A DNA stretch of 64,000 nt from Microbacterium allomyrinae (GTDB lineage Bacteria > Actinomycetota > Actinomycetes > Actinomycetales > Microbacteriaceae): the NCBI RefSeq assembly GCF_020682705.1, contig NZ_JAGTTN010000001.1, forward strand, positions 682,001 to 746,000. The letters are read 5' to 3'. Every line of letters starts with the position of its first letter. Positions within the stretch are counted from its first letter, which is position 1. A model generated the notes under the pieces. That model saw nothing but the letters and a program-made list of their open reading frames with translations. It had not been told where the DNA came from and searched no databases. Positions 54,647-63,095 of the stretch are shown piece after piece. Both the position numbers and the translations under genes were made by a program.

Positions 54647-55816
54647 TCACCGCTCCAGCACGACCGCGAGCCCTTGGCCGACGCCGATGCAGATCGCGGC
54701 GACGGCGACGCCTCGGCCACGGCGCGCGAGTTCGTGTGCGGCGTGGCCGATGATCCGTCCGCCGCTCGCGCCGAGCGGGTGGCCGATCGCGATCGCGCCG
54801 CCGTGGATGTTCACTTTGTCGGGGTCCAGTTCCGGCCACAGCTGCATGCACGCGAGGCTCTGCGAGGCGAAGGCCTCGTTGAGTTCGACGACATCGACGT
54901 CGCTCCACGACTTGCCGGCGCGAGCAAGCGCCCGGTTCGCCGCCTCGACGGGTGCGACCCCGAAGACGTCGGGGTCGTTGCCGAACGCGGCGCGCCCCGC
55001 GATGCGGGCGAGCGGTTCCGTCTCGAGGACGCCCTCACGCCCCAGCAGTATCGCCGATGCCCCGTCGTTGATCGACGACGAGTTGCCCGCGGTCACACTG
55101 CCGCCATCGGCGAACAGGGCCCGGAGGCCACCGAGCTTGTCGAGTGTCGTGTCGACTCGGATGCCTTCATCCATCGCCAGCGGATGGTCGTCGACCTGCA
55201 CGATCTCGTCGTCATAGAATCCGGATTCCCAGCCGAGAGCCGCAAGAACGTGGCTGCGGAGCGCGAACGCGTCCTGCGCGTCGCGGGAGATCCCGTGTAT
55301 CTCGGCGAGCTTCTCCGCGGACGCGCCGTTGGAGATTGTCCAGTCCCTGCGCAGTGCGGGGTTGGTCATCCGCCATCCGATCGACGTGTTCCACATCGTC
55401 TGGTTGCCCACCGCGGGCCATGGCTTCGACGATTTCTCCACCACGAACGGCGCGCGGCTCATCGACTCGACACCGCCCGCGAGGATCACATCGGCATCTC
55501 CCGCCTCGATCGCGCGCGACGCCTGGATGACGGCCTCGACCGCCGACCCGCAGAGCCGGTTCACCGTCACGCCGGGGACGCTGGAGGGAAAGCCGGCCAG
55601 CAGCGCTCCGAAGCGCGCGACGTTGCGGTTGTCCTCGCCCGCCTGGTTCGCGTCACCGAAGACGACATCTTCGATGCGCGCAGGATCGATTCCGGTGCGC
55701 TCGACGATCGACCGCATCACGACGGCTGCGAGGTCGTCGGGGCGGATGGATGACAGGGCACCCCCGGCGCGCCCGAACGGAGTGCGGACGGCGTCGTAGA
55801 CGAAGCTGGTGGTCAC
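54647..55816 (-). CDS. pcaF: thiolase, 3-oxoadipyl-CoA thiolase-like
   Basis: 389 residues. Catalytic Cys in VNRLCGSAVEA, His in GGAIAIGHPLGASG, and the second Cys in CIGVGQG are present; NEAFASQS is the family's fourth motif. With the CoA-transferase pair beside it and an IclR regulator, beta-ketoadipyl-CoA thiolysis to succinyl-CoA and acetyl-CoA is the best assignment; a general acetyl-CoA acetyltransferase is possible. GTG start one base after pcaJ. Confidence 0.87.
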   Translation of the reverse strand: MTTSFVYDAVRTPFGRAGGALSSIRPDDLAAVVMRSIVERTGIDPARIEDVVFGDANQAGEDNRNVARFGALLAGFPSSVPGVTVNRLCGSAVEAVIQASRAIEAGDADVILAGGVESMSRAPFVVEKSSKPWPAVGNQTMWNTSIGWRMTNPALRRDWTISNGASAEKLAEIHGISRDAQDAFALRSHVLAALGWESGFYDDEIVQVDDHPLAMDEGIRVDTTLDKLGGLRALFADGGSVTAGNSSSINDGASAILLGREGVLETEPLARIAGRAAFGNDPDVFGVAPVEAANRALARAGKSWSDVDVVELNEAFASQSLACMQLWPELDPDKVNIHGGAIAIGHPLGASGGRIIGHAAHELARRGRGVAVAAICIGVGQGLAVVLER

Positions 55817-55817
55817 G

Positions 55818-56519
55818 TCAGTTCTCCTCTTCGGACTCGGCGTCTCGCCGACTCCTGCTCAGGGCAGGAGCCGCGCCCGATGCATCCCTCAATTCGAGCC
55901 CGGTCAGCGCGGCCAGCGACTGGACCGTGTTGGCGCCGAACGCCTCGCGCACGACGAAACCGTCCGTCGTGACGTCGAAGACGGCGTGATCGGTGTAGAC
56001 GCGGGTCACACAGCCCACGCCGGTGAGGGGGTAGGTGCACTCGGCGACGAGCTTGGACTCCCCCGTCTTGGTGAGCAGGTCGGTCATCACGTACACGGCC
56101 TTCGCGCCGATCGCGAGGTCCATCGCGCCGCCGACGGCGGGGATCGCGCCGGGAGCACCGGTCGACCAGTTCGCGAGATCGCCCGACTCCGAGACCTGGA
56201 ACGCGCCCAGCACGCACACGTCCAGGTGCCCGCCGCGCATCATCCCGAACGAATCGGCGTGATGGAAGTACGCGGCACCGGGAAGCGCCGTGACAGCCTG
56301 CTTGCCCGCGTTGATGAGGTCGGGGTCGACGTTCGCTGCGCCGGGGGCGCGACCCATTCCGAGCAGCCCGTTCTCGGTGTGGAGAATGATCTCCTGGTCT
56401 TCGGGGAGGAAATTCGCCACGAGCGTCGGCGCACCGATTCCGAGGTTCACGTACGACCCCTCGGCGATGTCGGCCGCGATCCGCTGCGCGAGCTCCTCGC
56501 GGCTGATCCGGGTGGTCAC
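55818..56519 (-). CDS. pcaJ: 3-oxoadipate CoA-transferase subunit B
   Basis: 233 residues. The catalytic Glu is in HTENGLLGMG near residue 50, and GAFQVSESGDLANW follows, both characteristic of beta subunits of family-I CoA transferases. It forms a heteromer with the adjacent subunit A. GTG start overlapping its stop. A slightly longer, acidic C-terminal tail is present. ScoB or AtoA cannot be excluded from sequence alone. Confidence 0.9.
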   Translation of the reverse strand: MTTRISREELAQRIAADIAEGSYVNLGIGAPTLVANFLPEDQEIILHTENGLLGMGRAPGAANVDPDLINAGKQAVTALPGAAYFHHADSFGMMRGGHLDVCVLGAFQVSESGDLANWSTGAPGAIPAVGGAMDLAIGAKAVYVMTDLLTKTGESKLVAECTYPLTGVGCVTRVYTDHAVFDVTTDGFVVREAFGANTVQSLAALTGLELRDASGAAPALSRSRRDAESEEEN

Positions 56520-57277
56520 AGGCCTCCTCCGTTCGTGCCGGCGGCGGCCGGTTCGATCCGGCGACCCTCCAGGTCGACGCCCCCGACGAAGGCACCGTCG
56601 TCGAGCCAGACGCGCTCACCGACCTCGACCACGCGGTCGACGAAGATGCCCGGCGTCACCACCGTCTCGGGATCGAGCTCGCCGAGCGGCACGACCTTGT
56701 CGACCTGCACGATCGTCGTGGTCGCGGCCGACGCCATGATCGGCCCGAAGTTGCGCGCGGTCATCCGGTAGACGAGGTTGCCCCAGCGATCGGCCTGCAG
56801 TGCGCTGACGAGCGCGAAGTCGGCGTTGATCGGGTATTCGAGCACATAGTCGCGGCCGTCGATGCGGCGCTGCTCCTTGTCCGCGGCGAGCTCGGTGCCC
56901 ACGCCCGTCGGCGAGAAGAACGCACCGATCCCGGCACCGGCGGCCCGGATGCGCTCGGCCAGGTTGCCCTGCGGCACGATCTCGAGCTCGATCTCGCCGG
57001 CGCGGTACAGCCCGTCGAAGACCCAGGAGTCGTGCTGACGCGGGAACGAGCAGATGATCCGTCGCACCCGCTTGGCGGCCAGAAGTGCGGCGAGCCCGGT
57101 GTCTCCATTGCCCGCATTGTTGTTCACGATCGTCAGATCGCCCGCGCCCTGCGCGATGAGCGCGTCGATCAGCTCGATGGGCTGGCCCGCTCGGCCGAAG
57201 CCGCCGATCATGACCGTCGCACCGTCGGGAATGCCCGCGACCGCGGACTCGGCATCCGTCACCGTCTTGTCGATCAC
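56516..57277 (-). CDS. pcaI: 3-oxoadipate CoA-transferase subunit A
   Basis: 253 residues. The alpha-subunit pattern GATVMIGGFGRAGQPIELI near the N-terminus and GAFFSPTGVGTELA are present. GTG at 57277 has GAAGG upstream; an ATG 12 codons earlier would sit inside a likely operator, so GTG is preferred. First gene of the pcaI-pcaJ-pcaF-iclR unit, which would convert beta-ketoadipate to TCA intermediates. No protocatechuate 3,4-dioxygenase is in the window. Confidence 0.9.
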   Translation of the reverse strand: MIDKTVTDAESAVAGIPDGATVMIGGFGRAGQPIELIDALIAQGAGDLTIVNNNAGNGDTGLAALLAAKRVRRIICSFPRQHDSWVFDGLYRAGEIELEIVPQGNLAERIRAAGAGIGAFFSPTGVGTELAADKEQRRIDGRDYVLEYPINADFALVSALQADRWGNLVYRMTARNFGPIMASAATTTIVQVDKVVPLGELDPETVVTPGIFVDRVVEVGERVWLDDGAFVGGVDLEGRRIEPAAAGTNGGGL

Positions 57278-57299
57278 AGCCCTACCCTTCGTGTTCGCT

Positions 57300-57329
57300 A
57301 TGCGCACATCCATGCGTTATACGCACATA
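57300..57329. promoter_or_regulatory. candidate IclR operator upstream of pcaI
   Basis: TGCGTTATACGCA (57313-57325) is a perfect palindrome with a three-base centre. A related half, ATGCGCACAT, sits at 57300-57309, and ACGCACATA at 57321-57329. The block is just upstream of the pcaI start in the 102-base divergent gap. Control by the neighbouring IclR protein is inferred. Confidence 0.5.
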
Positions 57330-57379
57330 CTAGCAACGATGGCCCGGACCGGCACCTCAGGACGGCGTAGCCTCCACGT

Positions 57380-58033
57380 ATGACTTCTCAGGTGCCGGCG
57401 CCCGCGCCGAGGTGGGTGACCCCGACTCCGGAAGCGGTGGCCGAGGTCCTCGAGCAGACCACCGCTCGATGGTGGCTCTCGGGTGGCGTCGCCCTGGACC
57501 GCTGGCTCGGTCGATCCATCCGCGATCGCCCCCATACGGATGTGAGCACGACGTCGCGCGACGTCGCACAGCTGGTGCGGAGTCTGCCGGCCTCGCTCAG
57601 CGCCTGGGCGTCCGGAGGCGAGGGGGTGTTGGTCCCCTGGGCGGAATTGCCCGCCGATGCCGACCTCCAACCGGTGCGCATCCACGACGACGACACGGAC
57701 ACATGGGTTCTCCGGCTGAACGTCGAGGACGGCTCGGATCAGGCCTGGGTGTACCGACGGGACCCGCGGCTTCAGCTCCCGTGGGATGCCGCTGTCCTCG
57801 ACATCGACGGCATCCCCACCGGCGCTCCCGAGGTTCAGCTGGTGTGGAAGGCGCTGCGTCCCCGACCGCAGGACGACATCGACAAGGACGCCGTCCTGCC
57901 TCAGCTGTCCGAAGAGGCCCGCGCGTGGTGGGAACGGGCGGTGCTCTCCATCCACCCGCACTCGACATGGTCCATCCACGTGCGCAGTCCGCTCTTCCCG
58001 GCGAAGGCCAGCTGGAACCGCACCCGGCGCTAG
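57380..58033 (+). CDS. nucleotidyltransferase-fold protein (aminoglycoside adenylyltransferase-like)
   Basis: 217 residues. WWLSGGVALDRWLGR followed by RPHTDVST matches the start of the AadB/Aminoglyc_resit nucleotidyltransferase fold, but one expected acidic metal ligand is not obvious (TDVST in place of xDxDxx), so activity is doubtful. No link to the pathway genes. Its stop shares a CTAG with the convergent LysR gene. A TAGCCT box ahead of the ATG suggests a leaderless transcript. Confidence 0.6.
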   Translation: MTSQVPAPAPRWVTPTPEAVAEVLEQTTARWWLSGGVALDRWLGRSIRDRPHTDVSTTSRDVAQLVRSLPASLSAWASGGEGVLVPWAELPADADLQPVRIHDDDTDTWVLRLNVEDGSDQAWVYRRDPRLQLPWDAAVLDIDGIPTGAPEVQLVWKALRPRPQDDIDKDAVLPQLSEEARAWWERAVLSIHPHSTWSIHVRSPLFPAKASWNRTRR

Positions 58034-58947
58034 CGCGTACGGTCGGCCCGGAATTCGTCGGACGCGACGGCGTCGAGCACGAGCGAGCGGAACCAGCGCT
58101 GCGCCGGCGACAAGCTGGCCTCCCGGCGCGTGTAGAGGGCGACCGGCGAGCTGTGTCCCGGCCACGGCAGCTCGGCGATCCGCAGGCCGGGAAACCAGCC
58201 GCAGAACACCTCTGCCACGTGTCGCGGCAGCATCACGACCAGATCCGTGGCCACGAGGACCGCGGGCACGGTCGCATACTCCTCCACGGTCAGCGCGACC
58301 TGTGGCACGAGGTCGTGCTCGACCAGCGCCTGGTGGGGGTAGAGATGCCCGCCGCGGGAGGACACCTGCACGAAACGGCGGCCCGCGAACATGTCGGGCC
58401 CCGTCGGGGGCAGCGCGCGCGCGCCCGAGGAGAGGGCCACGTACTCCACGCCGCGCACGCGTGTGCGCCATAGGCGCGGCGTCACCATGAGCGAGACCGT
58501 GATCGCCAGGTCGATCGAACCCCGGACGAGACCCTCCTCCACCTGATCGGCGTCCAGACGCTCCACTCGCAGGTGCGGGCTCGATTCGTCACGCGCGAGC
58601 GCCGCCATGATCGGAGGAAGAAAGGTCTGCTCGCCGATCGACGTCAGCCCGAGCGCCAGCTCGCCGCTGAATCCTGCAGGCTCGAACGCATCCGGATCGG
58701 TCACGGTCGCGTCGATCTGCGCCAGCGCTTCGTGCAGTGGCCCGAACAGCTGCGTCGCGCGCGGGGTCGGCACCATGACGTGGCCGCTGCGGCGGAACAG
58801 GTCATCTCCGAAACGCTCGCGCAGTCGCGCAAGCGTGTAGCTCACGGTCGGCTGCGTGACGTGCAGCTGCTGGGCAGCAGCGGTCAGGCTGCGCAACTCG
58901 TACAGCACGACGAACACACGCAGCTGGTTCAGATCTGCCAGAGACAT
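58030..58947 (-). CDS. LysR-family regulator of the lig operon
   Basis: 305 residues. N-terminal winged helix LRSLTAAAQQLHVTQPTVSYTLARL (about residues 18-42) and a C-terminal substrate-binding-protein-like effector domain. It diverges from ligJ with 148 bases between starts, the classical LysR layout, so it probably activates the protocatechuate 4,5-cleavage genes. ATG 58947 chosen; the upstream in-frame extension covers the operator repeats. Confidence 0.9.
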   Translation of the reverse strand: MSLADLNQLRVFVVLYELRSLTAAAQQLHVTQPTVSYTLARLRERFGDDLFRRSGHVMVPTPRATQLFGPLHEALAQIDATVTDPDAFEPAGFSGELALGLTSIGEQTFLPPIMAALARDESSPHLRVERLDADQVEEGLVRGSIDLAITVSLMVTPRLWRTRVRGVEYVALSSGARALPPTGPDMFAGRRFVQVSSRGGHLYPHQALVEHDLVPQVALTVEEYATVPAVLVATDLVVMLPRHVAEVFCGWFPGLRIAELPWPGHSSPVALYTRREASLSPAQRWFRSLVLDAVASDEFRADRTR

Positions 58948-58950
58948 CGA

Positions 58951-58986
58951 TCGATCCGATCTATGGGGACTGTCATCCGAATCTAT
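58951..58986. promoter_or_regulatory. tandem LysR-type binding repeats
   Basis: ATCCGATCTAT (58954-58964) and ATCCGAATCTAT (58975-58986) are near-identical direct repeats with their 3' ends 22 bases apart, two helical turns. They lie right upstream of the LysR start in the divergent LysR-ligJ gap, a typical place for a multimeric activator. Confidence 0.5.
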
Positions 58987-59095
58987 TGGACCACACGATG
59001 CACCCCGCCTATCGTCGTCAGCAGCGGCCCCTGCGCCGCTCACGACTCACGCGGGGTCACCTCCCGCACCTGATCATTCATGACGAGGACGCGCG

Positions 59096-60124
59096 TTGAT
59101 CATCGACATCCACGGCCACTACACCACCGCCCCGGACCCGCTGGGAGCGTGGCGCGACCTGCAGGTCGCGTTCGTCGAAGGGCGGGCGGAGTCTCCTGAT
59201 CCCGCAGCTCTGCGGATCAGCGACGACGACATCCGCGAGACGATCGAGGCCAACCAGCTCAAGCTCATGGACGAGCGCGCCAGCGACGTGACGGTGTTCA
59301 GCCCCCGCGCCTCGTTCATGGCGCACCACATCGGAGACCTCGCCGTCAGCGAGTCGTGGGCGCGGCTGTGCAACGACCTGTGCGCCCGGGTCAGCGAGCT
59401 CTACCCTGATCGCTTCCTCATGGGTGCGATGCTTCCGCAGTCCCCGGGCGCCGCCCCTGGGACGAGCGTCGCCGAACTGTCGCGCGCGGTGGAGGATCTC
59501 GGCGCGGTCACCGTGAACCTCAACCCCGATCCGTCGGGGGGCAGCTGGACGTCGTCGCCGTTGACGGATCGCTCCTGGTACCCGCTCTACGAGAAGCTCG
59601 TCGAGTACGAGATCCCGGCGATGGTGCACGTGAGCACTTCCTGCAATCCGGCGTTCCACACCACCGGCGCCCACTACCTCAACGCGGATACGACCGCGTT
59701 CATGCAGCTGCTGCAAGGAGATCTCTTCCGCGACTTCCCCGACCTCAAGCTCGTCATCCCGCACGGCGGCGGCGCGGTGCCTTATCACTGGGGCCGGTTC
59801 CGAGGTCTGGCGATGGCGCTGGGCAAGCCGGAGCTCGAGGAGCACCTGCTCGGCAACGTGTTCTTCGACACCTGCGTGTACCACCAGCCGGGAATCGACC
59901 TGCTGACGAAGGTCGTGCCGGTCGACAACATCCTGTTCGCCAGCGAGATGATCGGCGCCGTCCGTGATCTCGACCCTCGCACCGGGCACTACTTCGACGA
60001 CACGAAGCGCTATGTCGATGCCACACCGCACCTCGACGCCGACCAGCGTGCTCGCGTGTACGAAGGCAACGCCCGCCGTGTCTACCCGCGCCTCGACCGC
60101 GCCCTGACCGCCCGCGGGCTCTGA
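59096..60124 (+). CDS. ligJ: 4-oxalomesaconate hydratase
   Basis: 342 residues of the amidohydrolase superfamily. It begins MIIDIHGHYTTAP with metal ligands His6 and His8; later ligand regions are AMVHVSTSC and IPHGGGAVPYHWGRF, and the conserved acidic site is in FASEMIGAV. LigJ adds water to 4-oxalomesaconate to give 4-carboxy-4-hydroxy-2-oxoadipate. Start is TTG with GAGGA eight bases upstream; no other in-frame start is near. First gene of the lig operon. Confidence 0.92.
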   Translation: MIIDIHGHYTTAPDPLGAWRDLQVAFVEGRAESPDPAALRISDDDIRETIEANQLKLMDERASDVTVFSPRASFMAHHIGDLAVSESWARLCNDLCARVSELYPDRFLMGAMLPQSPGAAPGTSVAELSRAVEDLGAVTVNLNPDPSGGSWTSSPLTDRSWYPLYEKLVEYEIPAMVHVSTSCNPAFHTTGAHYLNADTTAFMQLLQGDLFRDFPDLKLVIPHGGGAVPYHWGRFRGLAMALGKPELEEHLLGNVFFDTCVYHQPGIDLLTKVVPVDNILFASEMIGAVRDLDPRTGHYFDDTKRYVDATPHLDADQRARVYEGNARRVYPRLDRALTARGL

Positions 60125-60135
60125 GAGGAAGAACC

Positions 60136-60828
60136 ATGCGCCTGAACGAACTCGGCATCGTCCGCACGAGAATCGAGCGTCCCGATCCTGAAGACGTCGC
60201 CCGCCTCTCGCAGTTCGGCGTGGCCACCATCCACGAGGCGATGGGCCGCGTGGGGCTCATGCGCCCCTACATCCGTCCCGTCTTCTCCGGCGCGAGGCTG
60301 TGCGGTCCCGCCGTCACCGTTCTGCTGCAGCCGGGCGACAACTGGATGTTCCACGTCGCGGCGGAGCAGGTGCAGGAGGGCGACGTCATCGTGGCCGGCT
60401 GCACCACCGAGAGCGAGGACGGCTTCTTCGGCGAGCTGCTCGCCAGCTCGCTCAGCGCTCGCGGATGCAAGGGTCTGGTCATCGACGGCGGCGTGCGCGA
60501 CGTCGCCGACCTGGAGAAGATGAACTTCCCGGTGTTCTCCCGGGCCATCAACTCCAAGGGAACCGTCAAGGCCACCCTCGGCTCGGTGAACGTGCCGGTG
60601 GTCGCGGCGAACGCGCTGATCCACCCCGGTGATGTGGTGGTCGCCGACGTCGACGGCGTGGTGGTCGTGCCGCGGGGCCTCGTCGCCGCGGTGGCGGATG
60701 CCAGCCGGAAGCGCGAGGACAACGAGGAGTCCAAGCGCCGGCAGTTCCGCGACGGCGTCCTCGGGCTCGACCTCTACGGCATGCGCGAACACCTCGCAGC
60801 TGCAGGCCTGGAATACGTGGAGGACTGA
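60136..60828 (+). CDS. ligK: 4-carboxy-4-hydroxy-2-oxoadipate aldolase
   Basis: 230 residues of the RraA/HMG aldolase family. The G-X20-R-D motif ends in GLVIDGGVRDVADLE with Arg121 and Asp122, which bind pyruvate enolate and divalent metal. It cleaves the ligJ product to pyruvate and oxaloacetate, the last step. GAGAGGA precedes the ATG; 11 bases after ligJ. Confidence 0.93.
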   Translation: MRLNELGIVRTRIERPDPEDVARLSQFGVATIHEAMGRVGLMRPYIRPVFSGARLCGPAVTVLLQPGDNWMFHVAAEQVQEGDVIVAGCTTESEDGFFGELLASSLSARGCKGLVIDGGVRDVADLEKMNFPVFSRAINSKGTVKATLGSVNVPVVAANALIHPGDVVVADVDGVVVVPRGLVAAVADASRKREDNEESKRRQFRDGVLGLDLYGMREHLAAAGLEYVED

Positions 60829-60830
60829 CG

Positions 60831-61766
60831 ATGACCCACGGCGAGACGAGTGGCGGCTTCGAGAAGTCCGCCGGCTGGCTGGATTGGTACGACGGCCCCC
60901 GCACACCGACGTTCCGTGTGCCCGAGGGCGCCGTCGACGCGCACTGCCATGTATTCGGTCCCGGCGATCGGTTCCCCTACGCGCCGGAGCGCAAGTACAC
61001 CCCGTGCGACGCGTCCGCGGATCAGCTCCTCGCGCTGCGCGACCGCCTCGGCTTCGACCGCAGCATCATCGTGCAGGCCACATGCCACGGCGCCGACAAC
61101 AGTGCACTCGTCGACGCGCTGCAGCGCAGCGGGGGCCGCGCTCGCGGAGTCGCTACCGTGCGCCGCGACGTGACCGGCGAGCAGCTCGCCGAACTGCACG
61201 AGGCCGGAGTGCGCGGGGTCCGGTTCAACTTCGTCAAGCGTCTGGTCGACCGGGTGCCGACCGACTCGCTCCACGAGATCGTCGCGAAGGTCGCCCCGCT
61301 CGGCTGGCACGTCGTCATCTACTTCGAGGCCGAAGACCTCCCCGACCTGTACGACTTCTTCTCGGCGATCCCCACCGACGTGGTCGTCGATCACATGGGG
61401 CGCCCCGACGTGACGAAGGACCCGAACGGTCCGGAGTTCGCACTGTTCCTGCGCTTCCTGCGCGAGAACCCGAACGTGTGGACCAAGGTGTCGTGCCCCG
61501 AGCGCCTGAGCGTGACGGGGCCGCGTGCCCTGGACGGCCAGCAGCACGCCTACACCGACGTCGTGCCGTTCGCGCGTCGCGTGATCGAGGAGTTCCCCGA
61601 CCGGGTGCTGTGGGGGACCGACTGGCCGCACCCCAACCTCACCGACCACATGCCCGACGACGGGCTGCTGGTCGACTACATTCCCCGAATCGCCGCGACG
61701 CCCGCCCTGCAGCGAAAGCTGCTGGTCGACAATCCGCGGCGCCTCTACTGGCCCGAAGGAGCATGA
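60831..61766 (+). CDS. ligI: 2-pyrone-4,6-dicarboxylate lactonase
   Basis: 311 residues, amidohydrolase fold. HCH at residues 38-40 (DAHCHVFGPGDRFPY), VVDHMGRPD and GTDWPHPN match the metal-independent PDC hydrolase LigI. It opens 2-pyrone-4,6-dicarboxylate to 4-oxalomesaconate. Two bases after ligK, with GGAGG upstream. Its presence together with ligC marks protocatechuate rather than gallate as the ring substrate. Confidence 0.93.
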   Translation: MTHGETSGGFEKSAGWLDWYDGPRTPTFRVPEGAVDAHCHVFGPGDRFPYAPERKYTPCDASADQLLALRDRLGFDRSIIVQATCHGADNSALVDALQRSGGRARGVATVRRDVTGEQLAELHEAGVRGVRFNFVKRLVDRVPTDSLHEIVAKVAPLGWHVVIYFEAEDLPDLYDFFSAIPTDVVVDHMGRPDVTKDPNGPEFALFLRFLRENPNVWTKVSCPERLSVTGPRALDGQQHAYTDVVPFARRVIEEFPDRVLWGTDWPHPNLTDHMPDDGLLVDYIPRIAATPALQRKLLVDNPRRLYWPEGA

Positions 61767-61767
61767 G

Positions 61768-63069
61768 ATGGCACTCGACAAGCCGTACAGGGACGTCCCC
61801 GGAACGACGATCTTCGACGCCGAGCAGGCCCGCAAGGGCTATCACCTGAACCAGTTCTCGATGTCCTTGATGAAGCCGGAGAACCGCGAGAGGTACCTCG
61901 CAGACCGAGAAGCGTATCTCGACGAGTGGCCGCTCACCGAGGCGCAGCGCGAGGCCGTCCTCGACCTCGATCTGAACGCCTGCATCCGCGAGGGCGGAAA
62001 CATCTACTTCCTGAGCAAGATCGGCGCGACGCACGGGCTGAGCTTCCAGCAGATGGCCGGCTCGATGACCGGCATGTCCGAGGCCGCCTACCGCGACATG
62101 ATGCTCGGCGGCGGGCGGCGACCCGCGGGCAATCGCCTGAAGGACCTCGACGGCTGGGCCCCGCCGGAACCGGGCGTGGAGGCCGGGACCACTCGGCCTG
62201 ATGCGCCTGCGAAATACACCTCGGCGCTGTTCACATCCCACGTGCCGGCGATCGGTGCCGCGATGGATCTGGGCAGGACCGAAGAGCCCTACTGGAAGAA
62301 GGTCTTCTCCGGCTACGAGTGGACACGCACGTGGGCTCGCGAGAACATGCCCGATGTGGTCATCCTCATCTACAACGACCACGCCACCGCGTTCGACTCC
62401 TCGATCATTCCCACCTTCGTCCTCGGCACCGGCTCGGACTACCAGGTCGCGGACGAGGGCTACGGCCCCCGCCCCGTGCCCGACGTCAAGGGCTATCCCG
62501 AGCTCGCTGCACATATCGCCCAATCGGTGATCCAGGACGACTTCGACCTCACCCTCGTGAATGAGATGGTCGTCGACCACGGCCTCACCGTGCCGTTGTC
62601 TCTCGTGTTCGGCGACGTCCAGGAGTGGCCGTGCAAGGTCATCCCACTGGCGGTCAACGTCGTTCAGTATCCGGTTCCGTCCGGTCGTCGCTGCTACGAG
62701 CTGGGCAAGGCCCTGCGTCGCGCGCTCGACAAGTGGGACGGCGAGCCGCTCAACGTGCAGATCTGGGGCACCGGTGGAATGAGCCACCAGCTCCAGGGCC
62801 CGAGGGCCGGTCTCATCAACGAGGAATGGGACAACGCCTACCTCGACCACCTCATCGCCGACCCGCTGGGCCTCACCGAGTGGCCGCACATGGAGTACGT
62901 CGACGAAGCCGGCTCCGAGGGCATCGAGCTGGTCGACTGGCTCATCGCCCGCGGCGCCATGGATGATCAGTTCGGAGGGGCAAGCCCCGAGGTCAACCAT
63001 CGCTTCTACCACGTGCCCGCCTCGAACACCGCGGTCGGCCACCTGGTTCTGACCAATCCTTCCGACTGA
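61768..63069 (+). CDS. ligAB: protocatechuate 4,5-dioxygenase, fused alpha-beta chain
   Basis: 433 residues: an N-terminal LigA-like domain (about 1-125) joined to a LigB-like catalytic domain (about 150-433). Iron ligands by alignment are His158 (FTSHVPAIG), His205 (YNDHATAFD) and Glu387 (EGIELVDWLI); catalytic His340 is in GGMSHQLQG. In Sphingobium these are separate genes; a single chain is known for gallate dioxygenases and, as I recall, for Arthrobacter PcmA. Adjacent ligC and ligI favour protocatechuate. AAGGAG precedes the ATG. Confidence 0.92.
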   Translation: MALDKPYRDVPGTTIFDAEQARKGYHLNQFSMSLMKPENRERYLADREAYLDEWPLTEAQREAVLDLDLNACIREGGNIYFLSKIGATHGLSFQQMAGSMTGMSEAAYRDMMLGGGRRPAGNRLKDLDGWAPPEPGVEAGTTRPDAPAKYTSALFTSHVPAIGAAMDLGRTEEPYWKKVFSGYEWTRTWARENMPDVVILIYNDHATAFDSSIIPTFVLGTGSDYQVADEGYGPRPVPDVKGYPELAAHIAQSVIQDDFDLTLVNEMVVDHGLTVPLSLVFGDVQEWPCKVIPLAVNVVQYPVPSGRRCYELGKALRRALDKWDGEPLNVQIWGTGGMSHQLQGPRAGLINEEWDNAYLDHLIADPLGLTEWPHMEYVDEAGSEGIELVDWLIARGAMDDQFGGASPEVNHRFYHVPASNTAVGHLVLTNPSD

Positions 63070-63095
63070 CCGCACCCCGATAACAGGAGACCCCC

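Noticed and set aside
57380..58033. A possible aminoglycoside resistance determinant
   Set aside because: The fold resembles AadB-type nucleotidyltransferases only at the start, a metal ligand looks missing, and there is no resistance or mobile context.
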